Positions 48,172 to 58,717 of a DNA stretch of 64,000 nucleotides are shown piece after piece; position 1 is the stretch's first letter, and every line of letters starts with the position of its first letter. Made by a program: the position numbers and the translations under genes. Where the stretch lies: assembly GCA_947166105.1 (NCBI GenBank), contig CAMVCZ010000014.1, positions 1-64,000 on the forward strand. Direction: 5' to 3'. The DNA is from an uncultured Bacteroidales bacterium. Lineage in GTDB: Bacteria > Bacteroidota > Bacteroidia > Bacteroidales > F082. The notes beneath the pieces were generated by a model. That model saw only the letters and a list, made by a program, of their open reading frames with translations. It was not told where the DNA came from and did no database searches.

Positions 48172-48668
48172 ATCAATCCAATTAAATCTCTGACAATAAA
48201 GTAAATACAGACACAAGCATAAACTATTTTAATGCCTGTGCCGAGCAAAAACCCGATGAACGACCCGAAGGCCGACTTCCAAGCCTTGTGGTCGTCGGTG
48301 CCTACTGATTTTTCGCCGAGGTAAGCCCCGATGAACGGCCCCAACAGCACCGCAATAAAGCCTATCGGGAAAATGAAAGTGATGAAAAGTCCAGCAAAAA
48401 GCCCGATTGTGCTGCCTCGAACACCCGCTTTTGTGCCTCCAAATCGCTTCGTGCCCCAAATCGGGACAACATAATCCACTACAAAGACAACGGCTCCGAT
48501 GACACCCATAATCACCAGAAATTCAGCGGAATAATCGATGCCTTTGACAAAAGACAAGGCCAACAAAGCCAGAAAACTGAACGGCGTTCCCGCGATGCCC
48601 GGCACCACGGCACCCACCAACCCGAACAAAGCGAGAAGAATGGCAGCGATAATCAAAACATACATCAT
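48168..48668 (-). CDS. DUF456 domain-containing membrane protein
   Basis: GLVGAVVPGIAGTPFSFLALLALSF; GSTIGLFAGLFITFIFPIGFIAVLLGPFIGAYLGE. Confidence 0.88.
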   Translation of the reverse strand: MMYVLIIAAILLALFGLVGAVVPGIAGTPFSFLALLALSFVKGIDYSAEFLVIMGVIGAVVFVVDYVVPIWGTKRFGGTKAGVRGSTIGLFAGLFITFIFPIGFIAVLLGPFIGAYLGEKSVGTDDHKAWKSAFGSFIGFLLGTGIKIVYACVCIYFIVRDLIGLI

Positions 48669-48755
48669 AACGTTTTCGTTTTGACTGCGAAAATAGGAAA
48701 TTATTTTGTTTTTTGAGAAATCAGCCTTAAATTTGCCCCATCAAATCTTAATTGC

Positions 48756-49580
48756 ATGAAGAAATTTCTACTTTTATTCACCATAATTCTCACTACCTCA
48801 ACACTTTTCGCCTACGACTTCATCCATCCAATGGGCGGTCGCGCGGCGGCGATGGGAGGCTCGTCGGTGGCCTCGCAAGGGCTATGGGCAATGCAAAACA
48901 ATCCCGCTGGCATGGCCAATTTGGAAAAAATCAGCCTTGGTTTGTACTACGAAAACCGTTGGCTGATGCCCGAAACCGCCTACAAGTGTGGAGCCTTTGC
49001 CCTACCCACCAAATTCGGGTGCTTAGGACTGAGTTTCAACCAATTCGGTTCATCGAAATACAACGAAAACAAGTTTGGTCTTGCCTATGCTAAAGACTTT
49101 GGTCGCTACCTGCAAATCGGCCTCCAACTCGACTATTTACTGCTCAAAATCGGGAACGACTACGGGAGTTTTAGCGCAGTCACCTTTGAGTTGGGTATTC
49201 AATCGCAAGTTACTGACAAACTGACACTTGGCACCTACATCTTCAATCCTGTCAATTTCAGTTTCAAGCAAACTTTGAACCATGAGAAGATTCCTATAGT
49301 GATGCGTTTCGGGTTGGCCTACAAGTTCACCAAGGACTTCATTGGACAATGCGAAATCGAGAAAGACTCGGAACGTGAGGGTGTTAGCCTGCGCGGTGGA
49401 TTGGAATTCGAAGCCGTAAGGAACTTTTTCGTCCGCGCTGGAATCCAGACCAACCCGGGCATTTTGAGTTTTGGCCTCGGCTATGCCATCAGTTTCGCAC
49501 AAGTTAATGTGGCTGCTCAACTGCACAATGAATTAGGAGCTTCGGTTCAAATCGGCATGATTTTCAGCATTGGAAAGTGA
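48756..49580 (+). CDS. PorV/PorQ-like outer-membrane beta-barrel protein
   Basis: Signal peptide then PMGGRAAAMGGSSVASQGLWAMQNNPAGMANLEK. Confidence 0.7.
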   Translation: MKKFLLLFTIILTTSTLFAYDFIHPMGGRAAAMGGSSVASQGLWAMQNNPAGMANLEKISLGLYYENRWLMPETAYKCGAFALPTKFGCLGLSFNQFGSSKYNENKFGLAYAKDFGRYLQIGLQLDYLLLKIGNDYGSFSAVTFELGIQSQVTDKLTLGTYIFNPVNFSFKQTLNHEKIPIVMRFGLAYKFTKDFIGQCEIEKDSEREGVSLRGGLEFEAVRNFFVRAGIQTNPGILSFGLGYAISFAQVNVAAQLHNELGASVQIGMIFSIGK

Positions 49581-49581
49581 C

Positions 49582-51765
49582 ATGAAACGATTAGTTTTCA
49601 TCATATTATCCTTTTTTGCGGCCTCCATTGCGAAGGCTCAAATCGCCATCGATACACTCAACACAGAGGTTTTGAACCAGTTGCTCATCGAACAAATTGA
49701 ACGCTTGGCCGAAGACAGCGACGAAGACATTGATTTTGAAGAACTTTTGGAGAATTACATCTTCTTCAGCGAGAACCCCATCAACATCAACAGCGAGGAT
49801 GTCATGCAGTTGGTGGAACTGCGGCTGCTCAGCGTGTTTCAGTATGAGGAACTGAAGCGATACCGTCGCTATTACGGTGATTTTCTGTTTCTTGAAGAGT
49901 TGGAGATGGTCGAGGGCTTCGATGAGCAGACTTTAGCCATCATCCGACCCGTCGTCTATGTCGGCAAAGACCAAAGCAAGGACAAACTGACCCTTAACAA
50001 GATGGCTCGTTACGGCAAGCACCAGATTGTGGGGCGTTATGAGCAAATCCTTGAAAAACAGCAGGGTTACGAGCCTTACGACGACTCTCTTTTGTTGGCC
50101 AAACCCAACTCGCGCTACCTTGGCAGTCCGCAGAAATACCAATTCAAATACACCTATAATTATAGGAACCGAATTCGCGCGGGATTCGTGTTGAAAAAGG
50201 ACGCGGGCGAACTGTTTTTCACCGACAAGGTCAGCGATACGATTCAGGCTTTGTTGGGCAAAAACTACCGAAAAGGCTTTGATTTTTTCGGTTTCCACCT
50301 CTACGCCAAGGACTTGGGCATCGTGAAAGCCGCCGTTTTGGGCGACTATCAACTCGCTTTCGGTCAAGGACTTACGATGTGGTCAGGATTGAGTTTCGGC
50401 AAGGCTGGTGCGGGTAGCAGCGTGATGAAACAAGGTCGCGGCATCATCCCAAAAAGCTCCGCTAGCGAATACGGTTTTCTGCGTGGGGCGGCGGTCACTC
50501 TTGGTGGAGGTCCATTTCGAGGCACCGTGTTTTATTCCAACCGCTGGATTGACGCCAATGTCAGCGTTTTTGACACCATTGACAATGAGGTGGCCGAATT
50601 CGTCAGCAGCCTGCAAGAAACTGGTTATCACCGTACTATAGGTGAGTTGCAAGACCGTCACGCCATACGGCAACAGGTGATTGGCGGTCATTTGAGTTAC
50701 GCCATGAACCATTTTGAGGTCGGCTATACTGCACACCACACTTGGCTTAGTGCCCCATTGCAACTCAAGCCAAGCCATTACAACCAATTCTATTTCCAAG
50801 GGCAAAAACTTACCAACCAAGGCATTGATTTTAAGTATGTTAAAGGCAAATATGCGCTTTTTGGCGAAGTCGCGATGAGTATGAACTTTGACAGCACGGC
50901 TTTAGCGGGCGTTTCGGTAGGCTCAACGACCCTCAACCGTTTTGCAGGTTTGGTCGCATTGACCGTCAAACCTGCTGGTTATCTGAACTTTACCCTCATG
51001 TATCGCGACTTTGGCAGAGCCTACCAAAACCTATTCAGCAATGCCTTTGGCGAAGGCAGCCGCAACCAAGGGCAGCGCGGCATCTACCTCGGTGTGGAAG
51101 CCGCCCCTGCACCCTATTGGCACATCCTCGCTTACGCCGACCAATTCCAGTTCACTTGGCTGACCTCGCAAGCCTATGCGCCGAGTCGCGGCCACGACTA
51201 TTATCTGCGCATCAGCCACAGTTTCAATCGCCGAACCCACGCCTATCTGCAATTCCGTTCCAAGACCAAAATGAAAAACTCGACCGACGGTTTTGCGTTC
51301 ACCCACTACCCTATTTCGTACACCAAAAACGCCGTCCGTTTCAATATCAACTATCAGATGGGCAGCGATTTCCATTTCTGCAACAAGGCCGAATATGCCC
51401 ATTACCACAACGACGACGGCATCAACGAACATGGCTATTTCCTTTGTCAAGACGTTGCCTACAAGCCTGAAAACAAGCCCTTTAGCCTCACTTTCCGCTA
51501 CGCCATCTTCGATGCGAAGGACTACAACGCCCGCATCTACACCTACGAAAGCGACATACTCTACTCCTTTAGCGTACTAACCCTTTACGGCAAAGGTATG
51601 AGGGTGTATCTCTTAGGTAAAGTAAAGTTATTCAACGCCTTAACCCTTTACGCCCGCATAGGCCGCACCATCTACAGCGACCGCGACCAAATCGGAAGCG
51701 GCCTGACGCTCATCGATGGAAATCATAAGACAGATTTGAAGGTGGAAGCGATTTGGAAACTATAA
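49582..51765 (+). CDS. Helix-hairpin-helix domain protein with large beta-barrel-like C-terminus
   Basis: Signal peptide MKRLVFIILSFFAASIAKAQ; NPININSEDVMQLVELRLLSVFQYEELKRYRRYYGDFLFLEELEMVEGFDEQTLAIIRPVV; alternating aromatic beta-strand pattern. Confidence 0.7.
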   Translation: MKRLVFIILSFFAASIAKAQIAIDTLNTEVLNQLLIEQIERLAEDSDEDIDFEELLENYIFFSENPININSEDVMQLVELRLLSVFQYEELKRYRRYYGDFLFLEELEMVEGFDEQTLAIIRPVVYVGKDQSKDKLTLNKMARYGKHQIVGRYEQILEKQQGYEPYDDSLLLAKPNSRYLGSPQKYQFKYTYNYRNRIRAGFVLKKDAGELFFTDKVSDTIQALLGKNYRKGFDFFGFHLYAKDLGIVKAAVLGDYQLAFGQGLTMWSGLSFGKAGAGSSVMKQGRGIIPKSSASEYGFLRGAAVTLGGGPFRGTVFYSNRWIDANVSVFDTIDNEVAEFVSSLQETGYHRTIGELQDRHAIRQQVIGGHLSYAMNHFEVGYTAHHTWLSAPLQLKPSHYNQFYFQGQKLTNQGIDFKYVKGKYALFGEVAMSMNFDSTALAGVSVGSTTLNRFAGLVALTVKPAGYLNFTLMYRDFGRAYQNLFSNAFGEGSRNQGQRGIYLGVEAAPAPYWHILAYADQFQFTWLTSQAYAPSRGHDYYLRISHSFNRRTHAYLQFRSKTKMKNSTDGFAFTHYPISYTKNAVRFNINYQMGSDFHFCNKAEYAHYHNDDGINEHGYFLCQDVAYKPENKPFSLTFRYAIFDAKDYNARIYTYESDILYSFSVLTLYGKGMRVYLLGKVKLFNALTLYARIGRTIYSDRDQIGSGLTLIDGNHKTDLKVEAIWKL

Positions 51766-51780
51766 TGGAAAAGGTTGATT

Positions 51781-53406
51781 TCACTCCACCACTACTCTAT
51801 CCATTTCTTGTTTCCCGCCAACATTAATTAATAAGGTATAAATTCCCTTGGATAAACCTTGCGTCGGAATGACAAAGGCTTGGGCATTTGAACTATTGGA
51901 ATAAACCATCCGCCCTGTCATGTCGTACAGCCTGACGGAGGCTTCGCAAGCCTCGGCAAAATGGATGTTGATTCTATCCTTAGCGGGGTTCGGGAACACT
52001 TCAACAGTTTGAGTCGGCCTTTCGACAGGCTCAGAACCCTCAATGCCCCATGTGCCGCAGGCCGCATTGATTTCAGCGTCCAAATAGTTGAATCGGGCTT
52101 CCAACCAATTGCTCATGTAGGTCAGTTGGCTTTCATCGAGGGTGAACTCTGGCCAAGCCTCGTGTTCGCGGTCATAGGCACCGTTTTCAAGCAAGGCATT
52201 GTATTGGTTTTGAACCAATTGCATGATATGCTCCTTGGTCAAGATGGTGTTGCGCAAGGCATTGTAGCGGGTTTGCGCCGAAGCGACAAAACCGTTGTTC
52301 GTACAGTCATGAATCAAGCGGTCATAGAAACCATTGCTCATCAGGCCGTTGGAGTTGTTTGTGGGTTTGCCATCGGTGTCCAAACCCCACACTGCATCCA
52401 AGTCCCAAGGCAGGTAGAAGTAAGGTCCTGTCTTCTTGTAACGCGCCAAAAACAGATTTCGTCCCATGTTGTCCATTGCCTGCAAAACATTGATAAACAA
52501 ATAGTAATCAATGGCATTGCCCTTATCGAACTGGGCACTGTATTGGGCATAAAACACATTATCGGAGGCATTCATCACGAAATTGGTAAAACTATAAAGA
52601 TGGCTCCAATCGTAGGAAGCCTCGGCCTCGTTGGGATACACCCACTCGTAGTTGTCCCAAGTGCCAAGCGTGTTGTCATAGGCAGGCAAACTCTCGAAAG
52701 TCGGGGCACCGGAGCCGTTGCCTTTATAAAGCAAACCTCGGTTCTCTCCGTTGAATTTCTTCAGTTCGAGTTGCTTGCGGTCCATGCGCTCGCTGAGAGC
52801 ATAGATGCCAACATACGAGCCATTGACGAACACATCGGCATATTCCATGCGCACACCGCTACGGGCATCTGGCTCAAGGTCTTGATAATAAAGTTGATGC
52901 ATTTCCATCCAAAGTTCGTTGGCCACCTTGTCGCGAAGGCGGAGCGGTTGCGCCCACATCGCCTCAAGGTTCCAGTCGTCGTCGCTTCGTAGTCCAAGGA
53001 AAGTGGTGTCCATCATGGTTGAACCAGTCGCATCCGCCCACAGTTCAACACGATACGATTTCTTGTCGTATTGCTGCGATGAAGTTCCCCTAATCTTGAA
53101 TCCCGCGTGCATCTCAATGACATTGCCATCGGCATCAGTCACGCTGATAGTGCCGTGAACAGCGGGCGAATTGACAATTGGCCCTTCAGTGGCAATAGTG
53201 ATGATGGGCATTGGCGTGCGAAAAAGTTTATAGGTTTCTCCTTGTATTTCAATGGTTTCCGACCTGTTCTCACGGCCCGAAACCACGATAATCTTCTTTT
53301 GCGCGTCCACGCAGTAAGTGCCTTTCGTAAATGGCAATTCTTGAGCCGAAGCCGCAACCGTCGCCATCATCAACACTATAGTTGAAATAAGCAAATTCCT
53401 TTTCAT
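51781..53406 (-). CDS. CotH kinase family protein with T9SS type A C-terminal domain
   Basis: GTSSQQYDKKSYRVELW; YFYLPWDLDAVWG; C-terminal EVFPNPAKDRINIHF...VRLYDMTGRMVYS...GIYTLLINVGG. Confidence 0.88.
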   Translation of the reverse strand: MKRNLLISTIVLMMATVAASAQELPFTKGTYCVDAQKKIIVVSGRENRSETIEIQGETYKLFRTPMPIITIATEGPIVNSPAVHGTISVTDADGNVIEMHAGFKIRGTSSQQYDKKSYRVELWADATGSTMMDTTFLGLRSDDDWNLEAMWAQPLRLRDKVANELWMEMHQLYYQDLEPDARSGVRMEYADVFVNGSYVGIYALSERMDRKQLELKKFNGENRGLLYKGNGSGAPTFESLPAYDNTLGTWDNYEWVYPNEAEASYDWSHLYSFTNFVMNASDNVFYAQYSAQFDKGNAIDYYLFINVLQAMDNMGRNLFLARYKKTGPYFYLPWDLDAVWGLDTDGKPTNNSNGLMSNGFYDRLIHDCTNNGFVASAQTRYNALRNTILTKEHIMQLVQNQYNALLENGAYDREHEAWPEFTLDESQLTYMSNWLEARFNYLDAEINAACGTWGIEGSEPVERPTQTVEVFPNPAKDRINIHFAEACEASVRLYDMTGRMVYSNSSNAQAFVIPTQGLSKGIYTLLINVGGKQEMDRVVVE

Positions 53407-53432
53407 TGTATTATTGTCTATTTAGTTCATAT

Positions 53433-55646
53433 TCAATCAATTCTGACCACTTCCATGACTCTCTCAATGGATTTGATTTTCGTCATTAACTGCTCTAAGG
53501 CCTCAACATCGGCGATTTGCAAGACGATTCTACCGTCGAAATAACCTTCCTTGTCGGAGTTGAAGACGATGTTTTTCATGTTCACCTGAAGGTCTTCGGA
53601 AATGATTTTGGTTATCTTGCCCAACAAGCCGAGCACATCGCGACCATAAATGCGGATGGTGGCTTGCGAGCCTTCGTTTTCGATGCCGTTCCACTTTACG
53701 TTGATGATGCGGTAGCCGTAACGTTGCTGCATACTCTTGGCATTCGGGCAGTTGATACGATGGATGCTGATGGTACCCTCGTTGGTGACAAAACCAAACA
53801 CCTTGTCGCCCGGAATGGGATTGCAGCATTTGGCCAACTTGTAGGTCACATTATCGATGTCCTCGCCGATGGAAAGACTTTCCTCAGACTCGGCGATATT
53901 GTCTTTTCTCGACTCAACCAACTCAGGCACAGACTTTTCCGACTTGTCGGACATGCCCTCGAACTTAGTGACAAGGAAATGTTTCACATCCGCCATGTCG
54001 ATTTTCTCGGTCGAAATCTGATGGTAAAGTTGCAATGAGTTTTCCAATTTGAACTCCTTCACCAACATATCAACTACGGTCTCAGAGAAGGGTAACTTCC
54101 AGTTTTTCAGCCTTCTCTGCAACATGCCCTTGCCCAATTCCGACTCTTTCAGTTCCTCCTCCTTCAGATAACGCCTAATCTTGTTCTTGGCCTTTTCCGA
54201 AACAACCACATTAAGCCAGTCGGCACGCGGCGACTGCTTCTTGCTCGTGATGATTTCCACCTTGTCACCGTTAGTCAGCACATGGCGGATGGGCACCATC
54301 TTTCCGTTCACGCGGGCACCGTTGCAGGTCTCGCCCACACGGGTATGCACCTCGTAGGCGAAATCAAGCACAGTGGAGCCAATCGGCAACTGCTTCAAGT
54401 CGCCTTCGGGCGTGAAAATGAAGATTTTATCCGATTTATATAGTTTCCTGTAAGAATTCTCGAATGAAACCAAACCCGGGTTTTCGAGCACCTCGCGCAC
54501 ATTCAAAAGCCACTCCTCAGAGGTTTCCTTCTCACCTTTATATAAATAATGTGCGGCCTGTCCCGTTTCGGCAATGTCGTCCATGCGGGTGGTCCGGATT
54601 TGCACCTCAAACCACATTTTGTCGTCATACTTCACCGTCGTGTGAAGCGACTCATAACCAGAGGCTTTCGGTTTCGTAATCCAGTCGCGGAGGCGTTCCG
54701 GCATAGGCTCATAAATGTTCGTAATCGCCGAATAAACGCTCCAGCAGCACTCCTGCTCGTCCTTCAAGGCGCAACGGATGATAACGCGAGCCGCCATCAA
54801 ATCATAGACCTCCTCGAAAGGCACGTTTTGCGCCTTCATCTTGGCGTAAATCGACGGAATCGACTTCAAACGCCACTTGACGGAATACGCGAACTTGCTC
54901 TTCCCGTTTTTCTTGGTGCGTTCCAACTCAGCATTGATGGCCTCCGAAATGCGAGCCACGAACTCCTCAGCGGTTTGCCTGCGTGCCTCACTTGTGGCCT
55001 CTATTTTGGCCTCAATCTCGTGAAACATCGCCGGATTCTCGTAAAGCATCAACTTCTCCTCTAACTCGGCTTTCAACTTGTACAAGCCAAGTCGATGCAA
55101 AATCGGAATATATATGTACTTGATTTCGTGGAAGTAACGCGACAATCGGCCTTTATCAACATCATTCTGGTTGCGCACATCATATACCCGGTGAACCATC
55201 TTGAGCAACACAGAGCGCATGTCGTCAATCAGCGAAAGGTACATCACTTGGAAGTTGTCGGAGTTGTAGGCCACTTTTTCAGTGTCCAATCTCGAAATCT
55301 CGCTGAAATCTTCCAAAATGATAGCCACCGTTCTGCCAAACTGCTCTCGTAATTCCTTGATAGTCACTCCTTTCTTATAATCAATGCCGTGAAGGAATGC
55401 CGCCACAACCGATATGTAGCCCAAACCCACCTCCACCACGGCGATGCGTGCCATGTCGATAAGGTGCAGCATATAGGCCTTGCCCGAAAGCAGATAGCGA
55501 CCGTCGTATTTCTCCAAACAATAGCGGTAAGCCTTGTCAATCAAGGCCAAATGTTCCGGCGCGTTGACGGAGGGATGAATGTCGTCCAACATCGACTCGT
55601 AGGCCTGTTGGATGGCCAATATTTCCAATGAAGTGTAGCCTGCCAT
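53433..55646 (-). CDS. RelA/SpoT family (p)ppGpp synthetase, apparently degenerate HD domain
   Basis: Synthetase motifs KPKASGYESLHTTVKYDDKMWFEVQIRT; TGS (VLDFAYEVHTRVG) and ACT domains. Confidence 0.92.
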   Translation of the reverse strand: MAGYTSLEILAIQQAYESMLDDIHPSVNAPEHLALIDKAYRYCLEKYDGRYLLSGKAYMLHLIDMARIAVVEVGLGYISVVAAFLHGIDYKKGVTIKELREQFGRTVAIILEDFSEISRLDTEKVAYNSDNFQVMYLSLIDDMRSVLLKMVHRVYDVRNQNDVDKGRLSRYFHEIKYIYIPILHRLGLYKLKAELEEKLMLYENPAMFHEIEAKIEATSEARRQTAEEFVARISEAINAELERTKKNGKSKFAYSVKWRLKSIPSIYAKMKAQNVPFEEVYDLMAARVIIRCALKDEQECCWSVYSAITNIYEPMPERLRDWITKPKASGYESLHTTVKYDDKMWFEVQIRTTRMDDIAETGQAAHYLYKGEKETSEEWLLNVREVLENPGLVSFENSYRKLYKSDKIFIFTPEGDLKQLPIGSTVLDFAYEVHTRVGETCNGARVNGKMVPIRHVLTNGDKVEIITSKKQSPRADWLNVVVSEKAKNKIRRYLKEEELKESELGKGMLQRRLKNWKLPFSETVVDMLVKEFKLENSLQLYHQISTEKIDMADVKHFLVTKFEGMSDKSEKSVPELVESRKDNIAESEESLSIGEDIDNVTYKLAKCCNPIPGDKVFGFVTNEGTISIHRINCPNAKSMQQRYGYRIINVKWNGIENEGSQATIRIYGRDVLGLLGKITKIISEDLQVNMKNIVFNSDKEGYFDGRIVLQIADVEALEQLMTKIKSIERVMEVVRID

Positions 55647-55921
55647 TAGTCAGTGATTTTTACCGTCAGTTGATGACCAAGCAGGATGTCGTAATAGGGT
55701 TTGAGCTCCTCGAAACTGCCGTGCATGACGGCGCATTTGCCCTTGTAGTGCGTAATCCAAGCGCATGTTTCGGCCTGTTCGCGGGTATGGTGGCACACCT
55801 TCATCAAGGTGTCGATGACAAATTCAAACGTATTCACATCGTCGTTGATGAGTAGCAAACTCTTCTCATTTTCAACGAGTTCCTCTTCCAAGACATCAAT
55901 ATCTTCCTGTTCCTTGATCAT
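55646..55921 (-). CDS. clpS: ATP-dependent Clp protease adaptor ClpS
   Basis: LLLINDDVNTFEFVIDTLMKVCHHTREQAETCAWITHYKGKCAVMHGSFEEL. Confidence 0.9.
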   Translation of the reverse strand: MIKEQEDIDVLEEELVENEKSLLLINDDVNTFEFVIDTLMKVCHHTREQAETCAWITHYKGKCAVMHGSFEELKPYYDILLGHQLTVKITD

Positions 55922-56038
55922 TTCCTTTAGTCAGTTTTTCGCGGGGTAAAAATACATATTATTTCCAAATTGGGGGCGGAAAAACAAATGAAATTGTTTT
56001 TTTCTATACTTTTGTTGCTCAATTGTCAGTCGCACTAA

Positions 56039-57529
56039 ATGCAAAACCGCTTCATAAAAAATATCATTTTCCTGTTGTTTCTCAACCTGTTGGTGAAGCC
56101 GTTCTGGATTCTTGGCATCGACCGCGAGGTGCAAAACCTGCTCGGCGACGCCTCCTACGGCACCTACCAAGCCATTTTCAACTTCTCCTACCTATTTTAT
56201 ATATTGCTCGACCTCGGCATCACCAACTTCAACAGCCGCAGCGTCGCGCAAGACCCGAAAAACCTTTCCAAGCACTTCGGCGGCCTCACCGAAATCAAGC
56301 TGCTACTGGGACTGTTTTATGCCGTCGTCATCTTCGTCGTGGGCTATTTCGTCGGCTACAACGAAGGCCTGAAACTCAAACTGTTGTTCTGGTGCGGACT
56401 GAACCAAATCCTGCTGTCATTCATCTTATATTTAAGGTCGAACATACAAGGCTTGCTTTTGTTCAAGCAAGACAGCATCCTGAGCGTCTTCGACCGCGTT
56501 TTAGCCATTGTCATCATGTGCCTCGTGCTGTGGAGCGGCTGGTTCCCGAAGGAAAAGTTCAACGTCATTTGGTATTTGCAGGCCCAAACCGTTGCCTACA
56601 TCGTCACCCTCGTTTTCGCCTTGACCGTCGTTTTGCGCCATGCTGAAAGCCTCAGTTTCAGGATTAACTTCCAGTTTTTCAAGGAGATATTACAACAGAG
56701 TTTGCCCTTTGCCTTGCTCGTGCTGCTGATGAGTGTCTATAGCCGCATCGAGCCTGTCCTTTTGGAAAGGCTGTTGGACGACAAGGGCGTGCAAGCCGGC
56801 ATCTATAGTCGTGCTTACCGCCTCTTCGACGCGGGCAACAACATCTCCAACCTGTTCGCAATCATGCTCTTGCCCATGTTTGCCGCCACTTTGAAAAACA
56901 AAACGGACTTGAACAATTTGGTCAAGACTTCGTTCAATGTCATCGTGGCAATGGCAGGTATCGTGCTGATAATGTGCGTTTTCTATCGTCAAGAAATCAT
57001 GCAAATGATGTATAACCCCGAAGAAGCCGAAACCGAAGCAGCCTACCTCTTGCGCATCGGGCAATATGCCAACGTATTCCCCTTGTTGATGGGCAGTTTC
57101 TTCTGTCTTTCAACAACATACGTTTTCGGCACACTGCTCACGGCCAACGGCAGTTTGAAGCAACTCAACCTCGTGGCAGCTGCGGGCGTAATCATCAATA
57201 TCTTGCTGAATCTCATCGTCATACCACGTTTCAAGGCGGTGGGAGCGGCCTGCACCAGCCTTTGCGTGCAAACCGTGACAGCTTTTCTGCAATATTTGCT
57301 CGCCAAACGCATTTTGAAGTTGGAAATCAACGGGCGTTATTGGCTTCACATTCTTGTTTTCCTTGCCTCGGTTATTGTGGTAACTTTGCTTATCAAACAA
57401 TTGAATATCAATTGGATGATTGGCTTCGCCATCGCGTTTGTCATCAATTGCGGAGCCATCTTCCTCACCCGCTTGTTGAGCCTCAAGGAGATTGTCAGCC
57501 TCGTCATTCCACATGAAAAAAAGGCCTAA
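56039..57529 (+). CDS. Polysaccharide biosynthesis/export flippase (Wzx/MATE-like)
   Basis: About 12 TM segments; N-terminal GIDREVQNLLGDASYGTYQAIFNFSYLF. Confidence 0.85.
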   Translation: MQNRFIKNIIFLLFLNLLVKPFWILGIDREVQNLLGDASYGTYQAIFNFSYLFYILLDLGITNFNSRSVAQDPKNLSKHFGGLTEIKLLLGLFYAVVIFVVGYFVGYNEGLKLKLLFWCGLNQILLSFILYLRSNIQGLLLFKQDSILSVFDRVLAIVIMCLVLWSGWFPKEKFNVIWYLQAQTVAYIVTLVFALTVVLRHAESLSFRINFQFFKEILQQSLPFALLVLLMSVYSRIEPVLLERLLDDKGVQAGIYSRAYRLFDAGNNISNLFAIMLLPMFAATLKNKTDLNNLVKTSFNVIVAMAGIVLIMCVFYRQEIMQMMYNPEEAETEAAYLLRIGQYANVFPLLMGSFFCLSTTYVFGTLLTANGSLKQLNLVAAAGVIINILLNLIVIPRFKAVGAACTSLCVQTVTAFLQYLLAKRILKLEINGRYWLHILVFLASVIVVTLLIKQLNINWMIGFAIAFVINCGAIFLTRLLSLKEIVSLVIPHEKKA

Positions 57530-57594
57530 ATTGACATTTTTCATTGCCATTTCAGGGGAATTCCCTATTTTTGACGACTTATTTCACACATTCT

Positions 57595-58662
57595 ATGGAA
57601 GAACAGCAACATAACACGTACAATTCCAAATACTTATGCAAACTTTTGGTGGAATATAGGAAACCCATCCTCATCATTCTGGCGGTGGCCGCCCTCTGCG
57701 CCGTGATTTTCAGCGCACCCTTCTTCATCACCCCCCTTTTCAAATCCACCACAATCATCTACCCCACCTCCAGCAACTCCATCTCCAAAGTGCTGATTAG
57801 CACCACTTACCAATCGGAAAAGGACATCATGAACTTCGGCGAGGACGAGCAAACCGAACAGATGTTGCAAGTGCTGAACTCGAACCGCGTGCGCGACAAG
57901 GTCATCAGTCGCTTCAACCTGATGGAACACTACAACATCAAGCCCGACAGCAAGTATCCTTACACGAAACTCAACAAATTGTACGATGCCCGCATCAAGT
58001 TCCGCCGCACGGAATATAATGCGGTGAAAATCACCGTTTTGGATTCTGATGCTGCACTCTCAGCCCGCATCGCCAACGAAATCGCGGAAATCTTCGACAG
58101 CACCATGAACCAAATGCAGAAGGAAGTGGCTGTGAAGGCTTTCCGATTGGTGGAGGAAGAATACACCACGCTTTGGAACGAAATGCACCAGTTGGAAGAC
58201 TCGCTGAACACCTTGCGCAAGTTGGGCGTGTTCGATTATGAATCGCAAGTGGAAATGCTCAGCCAGCAAATGGCTGTTGAATTGGGCAAAGGCAACACGC
58301 AAGGAATCAATAACATACAGAAACAATTAGACATTTTGGCAGAATACGGCGGCGCGTCATACGCCATCAATGAACGTTTGGACAACGACCGCCTTCAACT
58401 TTCGTTGGTCAAGTCGAAATACGAGGAAGCCAAGATGGACGCCACGCAGGACATTCCCCATAAATTTGTGGTCACTTCGGCGTTCCAAGCCGAGCGCAAG
58501 AGTTACCCCATTCGGTGGATTATCGTGGTAGTCACCGTTTTGAGCACCTTCCTGTTGCTCATCTTCTGCATCGTATTTTACGACCGCTCGAAAGACTTTT
58601 TTCGTCGGGAGGCCGAGAAAAATTCGGTCGCCAAAACCCCGCAAAACAAAGAAAACAAATGA
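57595..58662 (+). CDS. Wzz/chain-length determinant-like protein
   Basis: N- and C-terminal TM with coiled-coil periplasmic region; AFQAERKSYPIRWIIVVVT near C-term. Confidence 0.7.
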   Translation: MEEQQHNTYNSKYLCKLLVEYRKPILIILAVAALCAVIFSAPFFITPLFKSTTIIYPTSSNSISKVLISTTYQSEKDIMNFGEDEQTEQMLQVLNSNRVRDKVISRFNLMEHYNIKPDSKYPYTKLNKLYDARIKFRRTEYNAVKITVLDSDAALSARIANEIAEIFDSTMNQMQKEVAVKAFRLVEEEYTTLWNEMHQLEDSLNTLRKLGVFDYESQVEMLSQQMAVELGKGNTQGINNIQKQLDILAEYGGASYAINERLDNDRLQLSLVKSKYEEAKMDATQDIPHKFVVTSAFQAERKSYPIRWIIVVVTVLSTFLLLIFCIVFYDRSKDFFRREAEKNSVAKTPQNKENK

Positions 58663-58717
58663 ATTAGCCTCATTTACCAACCCTTTCAACATCAATCGGA
58701 AAATAACACAAACAACA

